A DNA stretch of 11,632 bases from CAZIUL01 sp964542475 (lineage in GTDB: Bacteria > Planctomycetota > B15-G4 > CAYZWU01): positions 1 through 11,632 of the forward strand of contig CAZIUL010000097.1 in assembly GCA_964542475.1 (NCBI GenBank), given 5' to 3'. The position numbers and the translations under genes were made by a program. Shown here piece by piece: positions 8,154-11,632 of the stretch; the stretch's first letter is position 1, and each line of letters opens with the position of its first letter. The notes under the pieces were generated by a model. It was not told the origin of the DNA and made no database searches. It saw only the letters and a program-made list of their open reading frames with translations.

Positions 8154-9517
8154 CCCTCTTTCCCCTTTCTTCCATTGCGAAAGATGGGAAGGTATGTATC
8201 CCTGTCGCGCACCACGCAGCCGGTCGATCCCCCGTCCCGCATGATCTGCGTGCATCGCGAGCACCCGATGCAGCATCTTTCCGGATCGAGTGCTCCCGTG
8301 TCCATGAGCTCTTTGGCAAAATCCGGGTATGCGAAGGCTGCGCGGCCCGCTCCTATGAACGCGGCATTGCCGGCCTTGATGACCGCTGCTCCCACGTGCG
8401 GGAATTGGTGCCGCAGCCAGGAGTAGCCCGTGCCCACAACCGGCAGGCCGGGGGTCGAGCGCTGCACCGCACCGGCGATGCGGATGAGGCGGGCAACTCC
8501 TTCGAGAGGGTGTTCGGAAGGCGTGGAACCGCCAACCGCAGGGATGTCGAACGGCCTGCTCACATGCGCGTTTGCGTATGGGATTCCGGCTGTCACGTTC
8601 AGGAGGGCACAGCCCGTGTCCCGGAGCGCGCCCGCGAGGGCCATCGGTTCGGCAAGATCCTCGGAGGACGGATCCTCTGCATTCGTTCCAAACCCGAGTC
8701 CGTTTGCAAGACCGTCATAACCGTTGAGCCTGACACCCGCAATGCACCCGGGCAGCTCATCACGGATGCGGCGGACCACATCAAGAAGAAAACGGGTTCT
8801 GTTCTCGAACGACCCGCCGAACAGGCTGTTTTTCCTGCCGGAAGATGCCAGAAGTTCGGAGACCAGGTAGCCGTGACATGCCTTTACATCCACGCCGTCG
8901 AACCCGGCCTCCGCGGCAAGCTGCGCAGCTTCCAGGAAATCGTGCTGCAGCCGTTCGAGCTCCTGGTCAGTGACGAGCGCATGATTGACCGGGATCCCCT
9001 GGGGCTCATCCAGCACAGGGTTTTGCCTGACGAGCACAGGCCGGGGTTCACTGTTACATCGACAGTACCTTCCCGGATGTGTCAACTGGAGAACGAGAAG
9101 AACATCGTGATGAGGGCCCATCTTTTCGTACGCAGCGCTCCTCGTCTCCTCGACGAGCCGCTTGAACGCATCGAGGTTGGCGCGCGTCAGGCAGAGCTGC
9201 CTGGGGTTGGATCTGCAATCCAGCGAAACAGCACATGCCTCGAACCAGATCAGGCCGCTTCCGCCGCCGGCGAACCGCTTGTACCTCCTGAAGGTGAGCG
9301 GACCTGGCGCCCCCTGGTCGTCTCCGTCAGCTCCTTCCATGGGCTGCACCGCAAGACGGTTGCGAACCGTTTTCCCCTGGATCGCGATCGGCGCGAGCAG
9401 CGCCCCAACATCATCGGAAAAAGGTATTTCGAGGCGGAGCTCGCGGATCTTATCAAGCAGCGCCTCCTTTGTCCGCAGGTTGAACTTTTCATGTCCCGAT
9501 TTTGATGGTTCATGCAT
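8150..9517 (-). CDS. OYE-family flavin oxidoreductase with 4Fe-4S motif, lacking the NAD(P)/FAD domain, 455 aa
   Basis: FMN TIM barrel of the Old Yellow Enzyme family. Seen: LLAPIAIQGKTVRNRLAVQPM at the barrel start, LQLTHPGRY at 143-151, the active-site segment KACHGYLVSELL from 212 and GGSFENRTRFLL at 234-245. Near the end is CIGCSRC plus a fourth cysteine (Cys416, 419, 422, 434; CxxCxxCx11C), like the cluster in trimethylamine dehydrogenase and, with one extra residue, 2,4-dienoyl-CoA reductase. Those proteins continue for some 300 residues with nucleotide-binding domains; this one stops 21 residues after the last cysteine. The next gene, overlapping by ATGA, is a large flavoprotein that could take over electron delivery. 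The longest frame begins with TTG at 9553, but those first codons lie in a repeat, so I choose ATG 9515-9517. The ribosome site is weak. Likely activity: reduction of an activated C=C, or dehydrogenation. Confidence 0.9.
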   Translation of the reverse strand: MHEPSKSGHEKFNLRTKEALLDKIRELRLEIPFSDDVGALLAPIAIQGKTVRNRLAVQPMEGADGDDQGAPGPLTFRRYKRFAGGGSGLIWFEACAVSLDCRSNPRQLCLTRANLDAFKRLVEETRSAAYEKMGPHHDVLLVLQLTHPGRYCRCNSEPRPVLVRQNPVLDEPQGIPVNHALVTDQELERLQHDFLEAAQLAAEAGFDGVDVKACHGYLVSELLASSGRKNSLFGGSFENRTRFLLDVVRRIRDELPGCIAGVRLNGYDGLANGLGFGTNAEDPSSEDLAEPMALAGALRDTGCALLNVTAGIPYANAHVSRPFDIPAVGGSTPSEHPLEGVARLIRIAGAVQRSTPGLPVVGTGYSWLRHQFPHVGAAVIKAGNAAFIGAGRAAFAYPDFAKELMDTGALDPERCCIGCSRCTQIMRDGGSTGCVVRDRDTYLPIFRNGRKGKEG

Positions 9518-9544
9518 GGAAAATATCGTTCCAGATTTCGATCC

Positions 9545-9632
9545 GGAGGGCAACCACAGGGGGTTGCCCCTACGCGATTAATGTGATCATTCGGTTGGCC
9601 GTGTAGGGGCGGGCCCCTGTGCCCGCCCGTCC
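9545..9632 (-). repeat. Composite REP-like hairpin element, copy 2
   Basis: Inverted relative to copy 1. Hairpin B (9545-9573, read on minus) is GTAG, stem GGGCAACC, loop CCCTGT, stem GGTTGCCC, then TCC. Hairpin C (9603-9632, read on plus) is GTAG, stem GGGCGGGC, the same CCCTGT loop, stem GCCCGCCC, then GTCC. The GTAG feet face each other across a 29-nt spacer (9574-9602). Read on minus, the spacer shares ACG.CC..C..AATG and CATT.ATC.C with the copy-1 spacer. Hairpin B overlaps the TTG-started extension of the OYE-like gene, and hairpin C lies inside the 3' end of the sugar isomerase gene. Confidence 0.8.
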
Positions 9633-10639
9633 CGATTTCTACCGGGGAGGCCGCTGTGGCGAACCATTCCCTTGATGTTCTTTATTCCGCTTGCGATTCT
9701 TTTTTCGCACAGCAGCGGCCACTCGCTTCTTTCGATGGGCGCGAGCTTCCCTTCTCTCATCAGGCGATCGCCTGTGCGGGCCGTTTTCACGAGGCGGCTG
9801 AGCTCGGATGCTGTCAGGTCCGGGAAGCGCGACAGAAAGAAGGGATCGAAGATAGGGATGGGAAAAGAGCCCCCGTGATCCTCGATGGAGAGATTGATTG
9901 TGCGGTCGAGTGTGGAGAGCAGGGCAAGAACCGCTTCCAGGTCCACGAGCCCGGCGCCCGCCTCCGCGGTGAACGAGACCAGGCCCTCGTCGTTCAGGTG
10001 AACCCCGCCGTCCTTCAGGTGTGTGGACACAACCCAGGGGAGAATCCTTTTCACGGCAGCCACCGGATCTTCCAGCATGGTCAGAAGGTTCATTGTATCC
10101 AGGCAGATTCCGAAACATCCGCCCGGCTCGGCTTTGCAGGCTTCGAACACTCTCAAAAGCTCAAAGGTGGTGAACTCGAAATGTGTCTCTATTGCGAGAA
10201 ATATCCCGAGATCATCGAGGACCGGCTTGACATCGAGCAAGGCCTTTGCCGTCTCACGGAGCAGGATCTCGGTCGGAGGCGAATCATCGTTCCAGCGCAT
10301 GAGCCCGCCGGAACAGGAACGGATCACGGTTGTCCCGAGCAGCGCGGCCTGTTCAGCGGCCGCCCTGTTTTGGGGAAGGAGCTCTTTCGGCTTCCATGTG
10401 CTCATGTCGAAAGGGATGTGCTGTGCGCCTCCCCACTCCAGGTAAAGGCCTTTTTCAGCGGCATAGCCGGCAAGGTCGTTCAGGAACCGCTCGTCAGGAG
10501 TCTTCCCCTCTTCGAGGTTCAGACCGGTAAACTGAACGCCTTCTCCTCCGTGATCGTTCACCCAGTCAAGGGTCTCGAAAGGGGAAAGCCCGAGCGGCAG
10601 AATGGAATAGCTGTCAATGCCCACCTTGAACTGTTTCAT
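9587..10639 (-). CDS. Sugar phosphate isomerase/epimerase, xylose-isomerase-like TIM barrel, 350 aa
   Basis: Member of the AP-endonuclease-2/xylose-isomerase-like TIM-barrel superfamily, which includes inosose dehydratase IolE and tagatose/psicose 3-epimerases. The four expected metal ligands are visible: Glu151 (LAIETHFEF), Asp181 (ICLDTMN), His207 (STHLKDGG) and Glu253 (SIEDHGG), implying a divalent-metal enzyme that isomerises, epimerises or dehydrates a sugar. The ATG at 10637-10639 (MKQFKVGIDSYSI) is the conserved family start; a GTG ten codons upstream lacks a ribosome site. The last 15 or so residues (RDGRAQGPAPTRPTE) are encoded by repeat hairpin C and its flank and are unlike the family, so the original C-terminus was probably shorter or different. 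It sits 69 bp upstream of the OYE-like ATG, measured from its stop, and 68 bp after dcd. The reaction cannot be specified further. Confidence 0.88.
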   Translation of the reverse strand: MKQFKVGIDSYSILPLGLSPFETLDWVNDHGGEGVQFTGLNLEEGKTPDERFLNDLAGYAAEKGLYLEWGGAQHIPFDMSTWKPKELLPQNRAAAEQAALLGTTVIRSCSGGLMRWNDDSPPTEILLRETAKALLDVKPVLDDLGIFLAIETHFEFTTFELLRVFEACKAEPGGCFGICLDTMNLLTMLEDPVAAVKRILPWVVSTHLKDGGVHLNDEGLVSFTAEAGAGLVDLEAVLALLSTLDRTINLSIEDHGGSFPIPIFDPFFLSRFPDLTASELSRLVKTARTGDRLMREGKLAPIERSEWPLLCEKRIASGIKNIKGMVRHSGLPGRNRDGRAQGPAPTRPTE

Positions 10640-10707
10640 GGTTGTGTTGGTCCTGTATCTGTCGGGCACCTCGCGACGAAGAGGATGAAATAAGCGGATT
10701 AATCTTC

Positions 10708-11274
10708 CTATGTCCTCGGCAGCGTGATCCCCTCCTGCTTCTGATACTTGCCCTGACGGTCCGCGTACGATGTCCGGCAGGGGGTGTCGCTTTCGAAGAA
10801 GAGCACCTGGGCCAGGCCCTCGTCAGCGTACACCTTCGCGGGCAGGGTTGTTGTGTTCGATATCTCCAACACGGCCCGGCCCTCCCAGCCCGGCTCGAAC
10901 GGGGTCACGTTCACGATGATTCCGCACCTTGCATAGGTGGATTTCCCGATGCAAAGGGTTACCACGTTCCGCGGGATCCGGAAGTATTCCACGCTGAGCG
11001 CAAGTGCAAAGCTGTTAGGCGGAATCAGGCAGACATCGGTGCTTACCTCCACCAGCCCTTTTTCGTCGAACGCCTTGGGATCCACAACAGAGCCGTAAAC
11101 ATTTGTAAAGATCCTGAACCCGCTGGACACGCGGATGTCGTAGCCATAGGAGGATAGTCCGTAGGAGATGACCGGTTCCCCCTTAACCTGCCTCACCTGC
11201 TCCGCAGAAAAAGGCTCGATCATGCCCTTGTCGCGGGCCATTTTTTCTATCCAGGTGTCGGGTTGTATGCTCAT
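10708..11274 (-). CDS. dcd: dCTP deaminase, 188 aa
   Basis: Cytoplasmic homotrimeric enzyme converting dCTP to dUTP and ammonia, feeding dTMP synthesis. Family motifs: SIQPDTWIEKMA at the N-terminus, SYGLSSYGYDIRVS at 37-50, GKSTYARCGIIVNVTPFEPG at 110-129 and AVLEISNTTTLPAKVYA with catalytic Glu137, then GLAQVLFFE and a GKYQKQEGITLPR tail. The length of 188 aa is standard for the Neisseria/Desulfobacterota-type enzymes. The frame is open to 11328, but ATG 11272-11274 has AAGGAG nine nt upstream and matches the conserved MSIQPD start. It is a housekeeping gene and probably not functionally linked to the catabolic genes downstream. No terminator is evident in the 68 bp before the isomerase start, so read-through is possible. 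Confidence 0.97.
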   Translation of the reverse strand: MSIQPDTWIEKMARDKGMIEPFSAEQVRQVKGEPVISYGLSSYGYDIRVSSGFRIFTNVYGSVVDPKAFDEKGLVEVSTDVCLIPPNSFALALSVEYFRIPRNVVTLCIGKSTYARCGIIVNVTPFEPGWEGRAVLEISNTTTLPAKVYADEGLAQVLFFESDTPCRTSYADRQGKYQKQEGITLPRT

Positions 11275-11283
11275 GAGATCCGG

Positions 11284-11289
11284 CTCCTT
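11284..11289 (-). promoter_or_regulatory. Shine-Dalgarno AAGGAG for dcd
   Basis: On the minus strand AAGGAG is followed by 9 nt (CCGGATCTC) and the ATG at 11272-11274. It decides against the upstream in-frame start at 11328, which would run through the leader hairpin. Confidence 0.65.
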
Positions 11290-11312
11290 TTTCACAAACG
11301 CGTTTTTGCACG

Positions 11313-11341
11313 AAAAAGGGCACGGCAAGCCGCGCCCCTTT
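11313..11341 (-). terminator. Intrinsic-terminator-like hairpin upstream of dcd
   Basis: Read on minus: AAAGGGGCGCGGC, a tight loop around CTTG, then GCCGTGCCCTTTTT. The 13-position stem pairs fully if two G-U pairs are allowed, and it ends in five T. This is a good Rho-independent terminator shape. It lies 39 nt before the dcd ATG, so it either ends transcription of a gene to the right of the window or acts as an attenuator in the dcd leader, depending on where the promoter is. Confidence 0.55.
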
Positions 11342-11380
11342 ACGGGTTCAATAATTTTAAAGTCATCCGGATGCTATTGA

Positions 11381-11586
11381 AAGGTTAACCTTAAACTTTG
11401 CAAACAGGATCGAGTGAAAACGCGCCAGAGTGAGCCAGATGTGGTCGAATCCCGGTTTTTCCGGACCGCGGCGTATTAATCAATACGTGAGGTTCGGAAA
11501 AACCGGGATTCGGCCACAGATGGTGTGCTATGGCGCGAAGTTTACTGGTTTTCGCCGATTCTGTTTGCAAAGTTAAGGTTAACCTT
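11381..11586. repeat. 206-bp nested imperfect palindrome
   Basis: Outer arms: 11381-11407 reads AAGGTTAACCTTAAAC..., and 11561-11586 is its reverse complement apart from one missing base (26 of 27 positions). Inner arms: 11440-11463 and 11495-11518 match at 23 of 24 positions, with core GAATCCCGGTTTTTCCG. The apex 11472-11487 is a third, perfect small hairpin (CGTATT AATC AATACG). The region between outer and inner arms is only partly complementary (GCGCCA/TGGCGC, TGAAAA/TTTTCG-like). The arrangement suggests a MITE-like element or a structured RNA/DNA site. No transposase and no clear target duplication can be seen at the edges. Confidence 0.7.
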
Positions 11587-11632
11587 AATGCGTCAAAAGC
11601 TTCGAGCAGAAATGGCCAAGAGTGCGTCAGCT

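Larger units (their letters stand above)
11275..11632. other. 358-bp non-coding right end
   Basis: Holds, from left to right, the dcd ribosome site, the terminator-like hairpin, a short palindrome CATCCGGATG (11365-11374), the nested palindrome 11381-11586 and 46 bp of unassigned sequence. Base composition is less GC-rich than in the genes. Open frames reaching the window edge exist on both strands but have no recognisable protein content. Confidence 0.5.

Noticed and set aside
8117..9505. 462-codon open frame on the plus strand
   Set aside because: Fully antisense to the OYE-like gene and the start of the flavoprotein gene, with no motif or ribosome site.
9656..10693. 345-codon open frame on the plus strand
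   Set aside because: Antisense shadow of the sugar isomerase gene, whose metal ligands are all recognisable.
11440..11463. tRNA T-arm-like string (GGTCGAATCCCGG)
   Set aside because: No acceptor stem, D-arm or anticodon arm can be fitted, and the string is explained by the inner palindrome arms.
11381..11586. Integron attC site
   Set aside because: The RYYYAAC/GTTRRRY core sites are absent from the ends and no integrase or cassette array is seen.
11391..11630. 79-codon frame on the minus strand, open from the window edge through the palindrome
   Set aside because: It crosses the whole palindrome and shows no family motif. It could be the tail of a gene outside the window, but an open run of this length can arise by chance across six frames.
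11530..11632. Plus-strand frame starting MARSLLVFADSVCK and open to the edge
   Set aside because: It starts inside the palindrome, has no ribosome site and is cut off by the window; too little to call a gene.

Overview
The window is a GC-rich bacterial stretch of about 11.6 kb in which every convincing gene lies on the minus strand, so transcription runs from the right edge to the left. Taxonomy cannot be fixed from the sequence. The dCTP deaminase type, the GTAG-footed palindromic repeats and the gene mix fit an uncultured or anaerobic Gram-negative bacterium such as Desulfobacterota or the PVC/Lentisphaerota side, but this is a guess.

From right to left, in transcription order: a 358-bp non-coding right end with a 206-bp nested imperfect palindrome (11381-11586) and a terminator-like hairpin (11313-11341); a dCTP deaminase (dcd, 10708-11274), which looks like housekeeping; and a xylose-isomerase-like TIM-barrel sugar isomerase/epimerase (9587-10639). 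A compact redox operon follows: an Old-Yellow-Enzyme-type flavin oxidoreductase with a 4Fe-4S motif but no C-terminal nucleotide-binding domain (8150-9517), a fumarate-reductase/aspartate-oxidase-like FAD protein (6084-8153) and an SDR dehydrogenase (5294-6091). Their stop and start codons overlap (ATGA, ATGAGTAA). Next comes an aldolase-kinase fusion, Eda-KdgK (3295-5163), which would carry out the last two steps of 2-keto-3-deoxygluconate breakdown in one chain. After it come a uroporphyrinogen-decarboxylase-like (corrinoid methyltransferase superfamily) protein (2149-3144) and a 702-residue sodium:solute symporter (7-2115).

Taken together, the block reads as a sugar or sugar-acid catabolic locus. 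The symporter could import the substrate, and the isomerase, SDR and two flavoproteins could rearrange, oxidise or reduce it to 2-keto-3-deoxygluconate. Eda-KdgK would then give pyruvate and glyceraldehyde-3-phosphate. The substrate and the order of the middle steps are inference.

The main non-gene discovery is a composite repeat of about 82-88 bp. It consists of two hairpins with GTAG feet facing each other across a related 28/29-nt spacer. It occurs twice, in opposite orientation (3209-3290 and 9545-9632), and closely brackets the four genes from the OYE-like enzyme to Eda-KdgK. Stem sequences differ between copies in a compensatory way while the loop and foot are kept, as in REP/BIME elements. 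One copy supplies the last codons of the sugar isomerase gene.
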